A DNA stretch of 7,194 nt from Syntrophomonadaceae bacterium (GCA_003553305.1 PWEB01000129.1:1-7194); one strand, 5' to 3'; shown: positions 1-6,424, numbered from the stretch's first letter. A program made the numbers and translations. The notes: a model not told the origin generated them from the sequence alone.

Positions 1-44
1 TAATTTATATAACATAATAATAATTATAAAAACACTTATCAAAT

Positions 45-50
45 AAGGAG
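45..50 (+). promoter_or_regulatory. Ribosome binding site of eanB
   Basis: AAGGAG lies six bases before the ATG at 57 and fixes that start. The 44 bases further upstream are almost pure A/T and contain several TATAA-like hexamers, but the window begins too close to the gene to see a matching -35 box, so no promoter is called. Confidence 0.8.
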
Positions 51-56
51 ATATCA

Positions 57-1340
57 ATGGACAAGCTGGAATATATTTCGACAGAACAATTAATGAAAAA
101 TCTAAATAACAACCAAATAAAAATTATAGATGTTCGCTCCGTAGAAGCATACAACGGTTGGAAACTAAAAGGAGAGTACCGGGGCGGGCATATCCGGGGT
201 GCTAAAAGCCTTCCCATCAAATGGCTAAACTATATCGACTGGCTGGAAATAGTCCGCTCTAAAGATATTTTTCCTGACCATACCTTAGTAATATATAGTT
301 ATGACCAAAGGGATTCCGAAAAAGTCGCCAGACAGTTCATCAGAGCAGGATATCATAAAGTTAAGTTATATAATGGTTTCCTAGATAGCTGGAGTGTTAA
401 TCCTGAGCTACCCATGGAGTATCTGCCAAGATACCGGCATCTAGTATCCGCAGATTGGCTAAATGAACTAATTATTACGGGGAAAGCTCCTGAATATGAC
501 AACGACAAATTCTCTATCTGCCATGCCCATTACCGCAACAAAGAAGATTACAAAAAAGGCCATATTCCGGGAGCCATTCCTTTGGATACCAATACTTTGG
601 AATCTACAGAGACATGGAACCGAAGATCTCCTGAGGAATTAAAGTCAACGCTGGAAAAACTAGGAATTACCTGCGATACCACTGTCATTTTATACGGTCG
701 TTATTCCTTCCCAGATAACAACAGCCCTTACCCCGGGAGTAATGCAGGACATTTGGGGGCCATCCGCTGTGCAGTCATCATGCTATACGCAGGCGTGAAA
801 GACGTACGGATACTTAACGGAGGCCTGCAGTCCTGGCATGACGCCAAATATAAAATTACCAGTGAAGAAACAGAGGTAAAACCTGTAGATGATTTTGGCA
901 TAGAAATACCCGCTCACCCGGAAATCATGGTGGATACCCCCGAAGCCAAAAAAATACTAAAAACAACCGATCAAAACCTGGTTTGTGTTCGCAGCTGGCC
1001 TGAGTATATCGGCAAGGTCAGCGGCTATAACTACATAGAAAAAAGAGGACGAATCCCGGGAGCGGTATTCAGTAACTCCGGGACTGATGCATATCATATG
1101 GAAAATTTCCGAAACCTGGATTACACAACCCGGGAATATCATGAGATTGAAAAACTTTGGCTGGAAGCAGGAATCACCCCGGATAAGCGGAATGCCTTTT
1201 ATTGCGGAACAGGATGGCGAGGAAGTGAAGCCTTCCTGAATGCCTGGCTGATGGGTTGGCCGGACATTGCTGTCTATGACGGTGGCTGGTTCGAATGGAG
1301 CAACGATGAGGCAAACCCTTATGAAATCGATGTGGAATAA
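57..1340 (+). CDS. eanB: Rhodanese-like sulfurtransferase, probable anaerobic ergothioneine synthase EanB
   Basis: This 427-residue protein contains three rhodanese-like units, at about residues 6-113, 130-265 and 290-420. Each has the D-V-R / G-H-I-x-G-A type entry motif or a variant, and an N-G-x-x-x-W closing motif. Only the third unit has a catalytic loop, CGTGWRGS, starting at Cys383. At the equivalent position unit 1 has Ser81 and unit 2 has Gly214, so these two are structural. In Chlorobium EanB, as I recall the literature, persulfide-forming Cys412 and acid/base Tyr353 are essential. Here Tyr324 in SGYNYI lies exactly 59 residues before Cys383, the same spacing. EanB transfers sulfane sulfur to C2 of the hercynine imidazole, giving ergothioneine without O2. 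There is no signal peptide or membrane segment, so it is cytoplasmic. A hercynine-forming methyltransferase follows 25 nt downstream, which supports EanB over an ordinary thiosulfate sulfurtransferase. The family assignment is firm; the substrate is inferred from residues and context. Confidence 0.85.
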   Translation: MDKLEYISTEQLMKNLNNNQIKIIDVRSVEAYNGWKLKGEYRGGHIRGAKSLPIKWLNYIDWLEIVRSKDIFPDHTLVIYSYDQRDSEKVARQFIRAGYHKVKLYNGFLDSWSVNPELPMEYLPRYRHLVSADWLNELIITGKAPEYDNDKFSICHAHYRNKEDYKKGHIPGAIPLDTNTLESTETWNRRSPEELKSTLEKLGITCDTTVILYGRYSFPDNNSPYPGSNAGHLGAIRCAVIMLYAGVKDVRILNGGLQSWHDAKYKITSEETEVKPVDDFGIEIPAHPEIMVDTPEAKKILKTTDQNLVCVRSWPEYIGKVSGYNYIEKRGRIPGAVFSNSGTDAYHMENFRNLDYTTREYHEIEKLWLEAGITPDKRNAFYCGTGWRGSEAFLNAWLMGWPDIAVYDGGWFEWSNDEANPYEIDVE

Positions 1341-1349
1341 TATTTAGTT

Positions 1350-1355
1350 GGAGGA
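1350..1355 (+). promoter_or_regulatory. Ribosome binding site that decides the eanA start
   Basis: GGAGGA sits on top of the most upstream in-frame start candidate, TTG at 1348, which is therefore ruled out. It leaves 10 nt to the ATG at 1366 and 4 nt to the TTG at 1360. The ATG is preferred; the TTG at 1360 remains possible and would add two residues. Confidence 0.7.
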
Positions 1356-1365
1356 ATTATTGGTT

Positions 1366-2391
1366 ATGCATTTTGAGAAAATGGAGACATGCCTTCACCC
1401 GAACATTAAAATTGATAATCTGCTGCCAGAGATTGGCAAGAAAGAAGTTATCAAAAAAATATTGGCAGGTCTTACCTGTAAAAACAAATATATCTCTAGT
1501 ATTTTTCTCTATGACGAAAAAGGCTCCAGGTTATTCGAAGAAATTACCCGTTTGCCGGAATACTACATACCACGTATCGAGAAATCTCTGATTCGCAATG
1601 CTGCAACCTACCTGAATGACTGGTTACAAAATGTGAATATAGTTGAGTATGGATGCGGAGATTGTTCCAAAATTTCTATATTACTTGAATCTATTTCAAC
1701 AGAAAACCTGAATACTGTCTGCTACACTCCGGTTGATGTCAGCCACAGTGCTATCCTTGAATCTGCCAATATTCTACTTAATAACTTCTGCGGACTTCGG
1801 ATACACATAGTTCTAGCCGATTTTGTTAAACAAGTGGGGTTAATCCCTGGAGCCGGCAGGCGCATTTTTTGTTTGTTTGGAAGTACTATAGGAAACCTGA
1901 CTCGTGAACAAGCCCTTCGATTCTGTAAGAACGTAGCCGGAATAATGCGGCCCAATGATTTATTTTTGCTGGGTATGGATATGGTTAAATCCAGGGAGAT
2001 TTTATTTAAGGCTTACAACGATAGCCTCAATATCACTTCCGAATTTAACCGGAATATCCTTAATGTTGTAAACAAACTGATCGGAACTGATTTTGACCCC
2101 CGTTCTTTTGAACACCTGGCATTTTTTAATGAAGAAAAAGCCCGCATCGAAATGCACTTACGGGCAAAGAAAGACATCGATACTTTTTCCCCCTACTGCT
2201 CAAAGAAAATTACTATTAAAAAGGGAGAAACTATCCACACCGAGAACTCACATAAATTTACAAATGAACACATTAAGGAACTGGCAAAAACAGCAGGCTT
2301 TGAGATCCAAGAAATATTCACCGATGAACATAACTGGTTTTCACTGGTACTGTTCTCTAAAAATAACCAGGAGCTTCCTTATCATGTTTGA
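1366..2391 (+). CDS. eanA: SAM-dependent L-histidine N-alpha-trimethyltransferase (EgtD family), probable EanA
   Basis: This enzyme should methylate the alpha-amino group of histidine three times with S-adenosylmethionine to give hercynine (histidine betaine), the first step of ergothioneine synthesis. Counting from ATG 1366 it has 341 residues, close to the usual 320-340 of EgtD. Visible family motifs, in order, are LFEEITRLPEYY near the N-terminus, the SAM-binding loop EYGCGDCSK at residues 94-102, YTPVDVSHSAI, LFGSTIGNLT (Asn177), LGMDMVKSREIL, RIEMHL, and ETIHTENSHKF around Glu293. In mycobacterial EgtD the Asn of GSTIGN and the Glu of the xTExS motif contact the histidine substrate, and both are kept. 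No EgtB-like iron oxygenase gene lies nearby. The partner is instead the upstream EanB-type rhodanese, which fits an anaerobic route. The last eight bases overlap the sufS start, so translation is probably coupled. Methylation of another amino acid is the main alternative. Confidence 0.88.
   Translation: MHFEKMETCLHPNIKIDNLLPEIGKKEVIKKILAGLTCKNKYISSIFLYDEKGSRLFEEITRLPEYYIPRIEKSLIRNAATYLNDWLQNVNIVEYGCGDCSKISILLESISTENLNTVCYTPVDVSHSAILESANILLNNFCGLRIHIVLADFVKQVGLIPGAGRRIFCLFGSTIGNLTREQALRFCKNVAGIMRPNDLFLLGMDMVKSREILFKAYNDSLNITSEFNRNILNVVNKLIGTDFDPRSFEHLAFFNEEKARIEMHLRAKKDIDTFSPYCSKKITIKKGETIHTENSHKFTNEHIKELAKTAGFEIQEIFTDEHNWFSLVLFSKNNQELPYHV
2369..2373 (+). promoter_or_regulatory. Ribosome binding site of sufS inside eanA
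   Basis: AGGAG lies 10 nt before the ATG at 2384, within the last codons of eanA. It selects this start over the open frame that extends back to 2093. The extra upstream residues (KKKPASKCTYG and similar) are the out-of-frame reading of eanA. Confidence 0.75.
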
Positions 2392-3601
2392 TATTAATAA
2401 GATACGCTCCGATTTCCCTATTATTAATGAAAAGGTTTATGGCAGGCCCTTGATATATCTTGATAATGCAGCTACGACTCAAAAACCTCTGGTGGTCCTG
2501 AACAAAACCACTGAGTTTTACAAAACCATCAACAGTAATATCCACCGCGGCGTACACTACTTGAGCGAACAAGCAAGCGCTGCTTACGAAAACGCCCGCA
2601 AAACCGTAAAGGATTTCATTAATGCCCGATCCCTTACCGAAGTTATCTTTACCCGAAGCACTACCGAATCCATTAACCTGCTGGCAGATTCCTTTGGCAA
2701 TACCTATGTACGTGAAGGCGACGAAATTATTATAACTGAAATGGAACATCATTCTAACATAGTCCCCTGGCAGGTCTTATGCGAACGGAGAGGAGCACAT
2801 CTGAAAATCATCCCTTTCGACGATAACGGGTTACTGCTTATTGATAAGCTCCATGACTTAATCAATATTAAAACCAAGCTCATTGCTATAAACCATGTCT
2901 CCAACGCTCTTGGAGTAGTTAATCCTGTTAAAGATATTATTCGAATGGCACATCAGCATAATATTCCTGTATTGATAGATGGGGCTCAGTCGATACAGCA
3001 CCTTCCCGTAGATGTACAAGACCTTGATTGTGATTTTCTCGCTTTTTCCGGTCATAAAATGTACGCGGAAACAGGCGTAGGAATTCTGTACGGTAAGGAA
3101 AAGTGGTTGGAAGCCATGCCACCCTACCAGACTGGGGGAGGCATGATTACTTCTGTCAGTTTTGACGAAACCAAATTCGCCGGCCTCCCTCAAAAATTCG
3201 AAGCGGGAACTGTTAACTACGTGGGCGCGATAAGCCTGGCAGCTGCAATAGAGTATCTTCGGGGCATTGGAATGAAAAACGTTTTTACCCACGAAAAAGA
3301 ACTGCTGGACTATACTGTCAAGCAGTTAAATGGAATGGATGACCTCACCATTTATGGGAACTCACCTAATCGGTGTGGGACTATATCCTTCAATCTCAAT
3401 GGCATCCATCCCTATGATGTAGGGATGATACTCGATAAGCTGGGAATTGCTATACGTACGGGGAATCACTGTACTGAACCTGTCATGCGGCACTTCGGCA
3501 TCAAGGGCACCATACGTGCCAGCTTCGCTGTGTATAATACCCGCGATGAAATTGACGTGCTGGTTGATGGTATCAAGAAAGCACGTGAAATGCTATTATG
3601 A
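2384..3601 (+). CDS. sufS: SufS-type (group II) cysteine desulfurase
   Basis: This is a PLP enzyme that removes sulfur from L-cysteine, giving alanine and an enzyme-bound persulfide. The 405-residue length from ATG 2384 is typical of SufS. The start FDINKIRSDFPII and the LDNAATTQKP motif are classic for the family. PLP residues are visible: EMEHHSN (His122/His123), DGAQ (Asp199, Gln202) and the Schiff-base lysine in SGHK (Lys225). The persulfide cysteine is Cys363 in RTGNHCTEPVM, the short-loop arrangement of group II enzymes; E. coli SufS has K226 and C364. RASFAVYNT near the C-terminus is also canonical. It overlaps eanA by 8 nt and is followed 14 nt later by its activator sufE. No sufB, sufC or sufD is present, so its context is ergothioneine synthesis rather than a full Fe-S assembly operon. 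I infer that it supplies sulfur to EanB, but it may also serve Fe-S clusters. Confidence 0.93.
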   Translation: MFDINKIRSDFPIINEKVYGRPLIYLDNAATTQKPLVVLNKTTEFYKTINSNIHRGVHYLSEQASAAYENARKTVKDFINARSLTEVIFTRSTTESINLLADSFGNTYVREGDEIIITEMEHHSNIVPWQVLCERRGAHLKIIPFDDNGLLLIDKLHDLINIKTKLIAINHVSNALGVVNPVKDIIRMAHQHNIPVLIDGAQSIQHLPVDVQDLDCDFLAFSGHKMYAETGVGILYGKEKWLEAMPPYQTGGGMITSVSFDETKFAGLPQKFEAGTVNYVGAISLAAAIEYLRGIGMKNVFTHEKELLDYTVKQLNGMDDLTIYGNSPNRCGTISFNLNGIHPYDVGMILDKLGIAIRTGNHCTEPVMRHFGIKGTIRASFAVYNTRDEIDVLVDGIKKAREMLL

Positions 3602-3615
3602 TTAGGTAGGGAAAA

Positions 3616-4035
3616 ATGAAAATAGACGAAATACAATTTCAGATAATCAAAGAATTTGCTCCCCTGGAAGAATGGTTCGAAAAATACGAAAAACTGATCG
3701 ACCTGGGTAAAAAGCTGCCCGTGATGGACGAAGAGTATAAAACCGAAGCAAATCTGATGAGCGGTTGCCAGTCCAGTGTGTGGATCACCTCGAGGCTTGA
3801 AAATGGTAGAGTCATCTTTCAGGCAGACAGTGACGCACTCATAATCAGAGGAATTATTGCTATCCTGCTAAAAGTGGTCAATAATCAGCCATCGGAAGAT
3901 ATCTCTTCGATGGACTTGTATTTTCTTGATACTATAGGTCTAAGCTCCAACCTGTCACCCAGCCGGGCCAACGGACTTGCATCTTTAGTCCAATACATCA
4001 AAGACTGCGCAAAAGAATATTTATACGAAAGATAG
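3616..4035 (+). CDS. sufE: SufE-family sulfur acceptor and activator of SufS
   Basis: SufE proteins accept persulfide sulfur from the SufS cysteine, stimulate its turnover and pass the sulfur to a downstream acceptor. This protein has 139 residues, normal for the family. The acceptor cysteine is Cys51 in LMSGCQSSVW, the same number as in E. coli SufE. Other family marks are the LIDLGKKLP segment, the beta-strand stretch ending in FQADSDALIIRGIIAILL, and the LSPSRANGL motif before the C-terminal helix. The start at ATG 3616 has a modest AGGTAGGGA ribosome site just upstream and follows the sufS stop by 14 nt, so the pair is co-transcribed. The usual partner, the SufBCD scaffold, is absent from the window. 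A role in loading EanB is therefore attractive but inferred. It could equally be called a CsdE-like protein; the family is not in doubt. Confidence 0.93.
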   Translation: MKIDEIQFQIIKEFAPLEEWFEKYEKLIDLGKKLPVMDEEYKTEANLMSGCQSSVWITSRLENGRVIFQADSDALIIRGIIAILLKVVNNQPSEDISSMDLYFLDTIGLSSNLSPSRANGLASLVQYIKDCAKEYLYER

Positions 4036-4073
4036 ATGATTACTTAATAATTACTCATTGAAGGGGGGGTATT

Positions 4074-5414
4074 ATGCTTGATAATATTCTGTTAGAAGAA
4101 AATATTGATCGGATAACAATGCCTGAAAACCTGGCCATCGGATTAATGGTAGCCGAACAACACCAAAAATGTTCCTCAATAGGCTGTGATTTTGATTACT
4201 TCGGTTTTGCCTTCGGGCAATCCCCCTTTCATGTCCCGCCACCCTTGGCCCGAGCCCTGGAAAGGGCTGCAGTAAAAAGCGGTTATGCGGATGCCGAAGG
4301 CATTTTTGAGTTGCGAAAAGCAGCCGCCGGTTTTAACGCCAGGCATTTTGGTTTGGCCCCTAATCCGGAACGTATTATTATAGGGCCAGGAACAAAGGGC
4401 TTGCTTTTTCTCCTCTTCAGTATTTTAGACGGCGAAATTATTATTCCGGTTCCCTCATGGATAGGCTATGCACCCCAGGCCAGTTTTTTAGGCAAAACAT
4501 ATCATCCACTTTTAACCAGTCATGACAATGGATATAAGCTGACTGCGGAGGATCTGGTTTCATTTTTAAAAAAACATGATAAAAAACAATACCTGTTGGT
4601 TTTAAACAATCCCAACAATCCGACAGGAGCGGTTTACAGTAAAGATGAACTTTCTTCAATCGCTGCAATATGCAGAAAAAACGGCATTATTGTATTGTCA
4701 GATGAAATATATGCCCTTACCACTTTTAATTTTTCCGCCTTTACCAGCATGGGGATTGTTTATCCCGAAGGTACCTTTGTTTTAAGCGGTCTCTCAAAAG
4801 ACCGTTCAGCGGGAGGTTACAGATTGGGCATTTGTTATCTACCAGAGGCTGATTGCCGAAAGATTAAAATGGGATTTAAAAAACTTGCTGCAACTGTTTA
4901 TACCAATGTGACAACACCGGTGCAGTGGGCTGCCATGGCAGCTTACAGTGAAAATGACGAAATTGAAGAATACATTGCTATTACCAGGGAGCTACATAGG
5001 ATTATGGGTTTAACTGTGAGCAAAGAATTCACCGAGATAGAAGGGCTGCAGGTGACGAAGCCAGAAGGGGGATTCTACTTCTACATTGACTTTAATAGCT
5101 TTAAAGATAATTTGAAATTTTGTGGGGTTAATAATTCGAATCAGCTTGGAAAGGCTCTTATTTCTCACCCCCATCATATAGCCACGGTTACCGGGGATTC
5201 CCTTCTTTTACCCCCTGATAATTACGGAGCAAGGATTGCCTTTGTTGATTACAATGGCCAAAGGGCATATGAAGCATATAAGAATCAGCGCCCCAGCAGT
5301 TCAAAAGAAGAGATTGCCTTCGTTAAAGAGTTCGCACCTTTAATGGTTGAAGGTGCTGCAGCTGTGTCTGATTTTCTAGCCATGGTGAAAGAGGGTAAGT
5401 TTAAATTTTCTTGA
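4074..5414 (+). CDS. PLP-dependent class I/II aminotransferase, substrate unknown
   Basis: This is a fold-type I aminotransferase of 446 residues, somewhat longer than the usual 380-410. The extra length lies partly at the N-terminus before GFAFGQSPF and partly in the C-terminal region after the arginine motif. Conserved elements can be read directly: LNNPNNPTG (residues 177-185, pyridine-ring Asn182), SDEIY (Asp210, pairs with the PLP nitrogen), LSKDRSAGGYRLG (Schiff-base Lys242) and ARIAFVDY (Arg387, expected to hold the substrate carboxylate). All catalytic residues are therefore present and the enzyme should be active. The start at ATG 4074 is preceded by an AA-plus-seven-G ribosome site. 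It lies 38 nt after sufE on the same strand and is probably in the same transcript. I cannot name the substrate. Hercynine and ergothioneine have a quaternary nitrogen and cannot be transaminated, so any link would be to histidine, cysteine or another precursor. Confidence 0.85.
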   Translation: MLDNILLEENIDRITMPENLAIGLMVAEQHQKCSSIGCDFDYFGFAFGQSPFHVPPPLARALERAAVKSGYADAEGIFELRKAAAGFNARHFGLAPNPERIIIGPGTKGLLFLLFSILDGEIIIPVPSWIGYAPQASFLGKTYHPLLTSHDNGYKLTAEDLVSFLKKHDKKQYLLVLNNPNNPTGAVYSKDELSSIAAICRKNGIIVLSDEIYALTTFNFSAFTSMGIVYPEGTFVLSGLSKDRSAGGYRLGICYLPEADCRKIKMGFKKLAATVYTNVTTPVQWAAMAAYSENDEIEEYIAITRELHRIMGLTVSKEFTEIEGLQVTKPEGGFYFYIDFNSFKDNLKFCGVNNSNQLGKALISHPHHIATVTGDSLLLPPDNYGARIAFVDYNGQRAYEAYKNQRPSSSKEEIAFVKEFAPLMVEGAAAVSDFLAMVKEGKFKFS

Positions 5415-5459
5415 AGAAGGTTACTAAGATCTTCAGACATTCATGGGTTTGAAGATAAC

Positions 5460-5478
5460 TATTAATTCCAAATTAATA
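5460..5478. repeat. Perfect 8-bp inverted repeat before the flavodoxin-fold gene
   Basis: TATTAATT and AATTAATA are separated by CCA, forming a 19-bp palindrome that ends two bases before the GGGGAGG ribosome site of the next gene. It could be an operator for a dimeric regulator, or a small hairpin affecting access to the ribosome site. It is A/T-rich, so chance is possible. It lies inside the reading frame only if the less likely upstream start at 5443 were used. Confidence 0.35.
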
Positions 5479-5482
5479 ACGG

Positions 5483-5487
5483 GGAGG
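5483..5487 (+). promoter_or_regulatory. Ribosome binding site that decides the flavodoxin-fold gene start
   Basis: GGAGG gives six bases of spacing to the ATG at 5494 and three to the ATG at 5491. The in-frame ATG at 5443 has no such site, so the start belongs at 5491 or 5494. Confidence 0.7.
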
Positions 5488-5493
5488 TTAATG

Positions 5494-6249
5494 ATGAAAA
5501 AGCCGGTTTTAAACCAGATGCAGGAGGAACTTTGCATTAGTAGTAAGTGGGATTTCTCTGACTTAAAAGCTCTTTTTATTAACTGTACCTTGAAAAAAAC
5601 ACCTGAGGTTTCACACACCGAAGGGTTAATTAAAATTTCCCAGGCGATCATGGAAAAAAACAAGGTAGCAGTAGAGGTAATCAGGGCCGTTGATTATGAT
5701 ATAGCTTACGGTGTTTATGATGACATGACTAAGCACGGGTGGGAAAAGGATGACTGGCCTCTAATCTATAAAAAGGTGATTCAATCAGACATATTAGTAC
5801 TGGGCTCAGCAATTTGGCTGGGTGAAAAAACATCCGTTTGTCAGAAGGTCATTGAACGATTGTATGGACATTCGGGCGAAGTAAATGAAAACGGGCAATA
5901 TGTATACTATGGCCGGGTTGGAGGCTGCCTGATCACCGGAAACGAAGATGGGGCTAAAAACTGCAGCAAGAGCATACTTTATTCCCTACAGCACCTGGGG
6001 TATGTAATTCCGCCCCAGGCGGACGCTGGTTGGTTAGGTCCCATTGGACCTGGGCCCTCTTACCTGGATCCGGATTCGGGCGGCCCGGAAAATGATTTCA
6101 CTAACCGTAACACCACTTTCATGACCTGGAACCTGCTCCACCTGGCACGCATGCTTAAAGACATGGACGGCATCCCGGCCCACGGAAACCAGAGGAGCAA
6201 ATGGGCTGCCGGTTGTCGTTTTGATCACCCCAATCCAGAATACAGGTGA
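5494..6249 (+). CDS. Flavodoxin-fold NAD(P)H-dependent FMN reductase family protein
   Basis: This 251-residue protein reads as a member of the NADPH-dependent FMN reductase / flavodoxin superfamily. The first strand, LKALFINCTL, leads into an FMN-phosphate loop-like segment (CTLKKTPEVSHTE, residues 31-43). The second cofactor region is SDILVLGSAIWLGEKTS (about 98-114), equivalent to the GSPxYxG loop of relatives. The strand GGCLITGNEDGAK and a third loop around GWLGPIGPG follow. The C-terminal tail after about residue 225 is not recognised. No membrane segment or signal peptide is seen, so it should be a cytoplasmic FMN enzyme. It follows the aminotransferase by 79 nt, a gap holding a palindrome, so it may be in the same operon or partly under its own control. 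EanB chemistry needs no external electron carrier, so a direct role in ergothioneine synthesis is not obvious. Redox handling of sulfane sulfur is one guess. Confidence 0.75.
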   Translation: MKKPVLNQMQEELCISSKWDFSDLKALFINCTLKKTPEVSHTEGLIKISQAIMEKNKVAVEVIRAVDYDIAYGVYDDMTKHGWEKDDWPLIYKKVIQSDILVLGSAIWLGEKTSVCQKVIERLYGHSGEVNENGQYVYYGRVGGCLITGNEDGAKNCSKSILYSLQHLGYVIPPQADAGWLGPIGPGPSYLDPDSGGPENDFTNRNTTFMTWNLLHLARMLKDMDGIPAHGNQRSKWAAGCRFDHPNPEYR

Positions 6250-6341
6250 TTATGGCAATCATGCCAGACAACCTGGGAACACCTACTAGAATCAAGGTTA
6301 AAAACAAAACCTCCCAGTGACTCGTACCCCTGAAAGAACAA
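6250..6341. other. Intergenic stretch without a gene, with a weak possible RNA fold
   Basis: No coding frame or known RNA is seen in these 92 bases. TGGCA/TGCCA (6253-6266) can form a tiny hairpin. AGGTT (6295-6299) can pair with AACCT (6308-6312), directly extended by CTGGG (6273-6277) with CCCAG (6313-6317). No T-run follows on the + strand, so this is not a terminator. It may be the structured 3' end of the operon transcript, or chance. Confidence 0.25.
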
Positions 6342-6364
6342 AAACCCCTTAAATCAAGGGGTTT
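6342..6364. terminator. Bidirectional intrinsic terminator between the operon and ssrA
   Basis: AAACCCCTT (6342-6350) and AAGGGGTTT (6356-6364) form a perfect 9-bp stem with a five-base loop. On the - strand the stem runs straight into TTTTGTTCTTT, a good U-tract, making it the terminator of ssrA. On the + strand the tail is CTTGTTATC, weaker but usable for the ergothioneine operon. With one bulged base the stem can be lengthened to 14 pairs. The + strand right arm is repeated once more downstream, so the left arm has two possible partners. Confidence 0.85.
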
Positions 6365-6388
6365 CTTGTTATCAAGGGGTTTCTTGGT
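6353..6388. repeat. Tandem 18-bp duplication of the terminator arm
   Basis: ATCAAGGGGTTTCTTGTT (6353-6370) is followed at once by ATCAAGGGGTTTCTTGGT (6371-6388), with one mismatch. The unit contains the G-rich arm of the terminator. A recent slippage duplication is the simplest explanation. Confidence 0.85.
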
Positions 6389-6400
6389 ATGAACAAGAAC

Positions 6401-6424
6401 ATTAAATATTTGATTAAATATTTG
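6401..6424. repeat. Perfect tandem 12-bp repeat touching the tmRNA 3' end
   Basis: ATTAAATATTTG occurs twice without a gap, at 6401-6412 and 6413-6424. The second copy runs two bases into the encoded CCA end of the tmRNA. The duplication does not carry the T-arm or acceptor sequence that an integrase-made att repeat would, so slippage is the likely origin. Confidence 0.85.

Noticed and set aside
1348..1365. TTG 1348 as start of eanA
   Set aside because: The start codon would overlap the GGAGGA ribosome site; ATG 1366 (or TTG 1360) is correctly spaced.
1722..1955. Minus-strand frame opposite eanA, and similar antisense frames at 5-220, 957-1142, 4441-4668, 5433-5663 and 6034-6228
   Set aside because: All lie opposite well-supported genes (or the operon leader) and have compositions typical of antisense shadows.
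2093..2383. N-terminal extension of the SufS frame
   Set aside because: It overlaps eanA out of frame, is rich in Lys/Arg/Thr and unlike any SufS, and the ribosome site at 2369-2373 selects ATG 2384.
2357..3292. Minus-strand open frames opposite sufS (131, 144 and 61 residues)
   Set aside because: They are antisense to a clearly conserved enzyme, show no recognisable motifs and lack convincing ribosome sites.
5412..5435. TGAAGA/TCTTCA inverted repeat after the aminotransferase as a terminator
   Set aside because: It has only six pairs, a 12-base loop and no following T-run.
5443..5493. ATG 5443 as start of the flavodoxin-fold gene
   Set aside because: It has no ribosome site, and the extra residues run through the palindrome and the GGGGAGG site of the better starts at 5491/5494.
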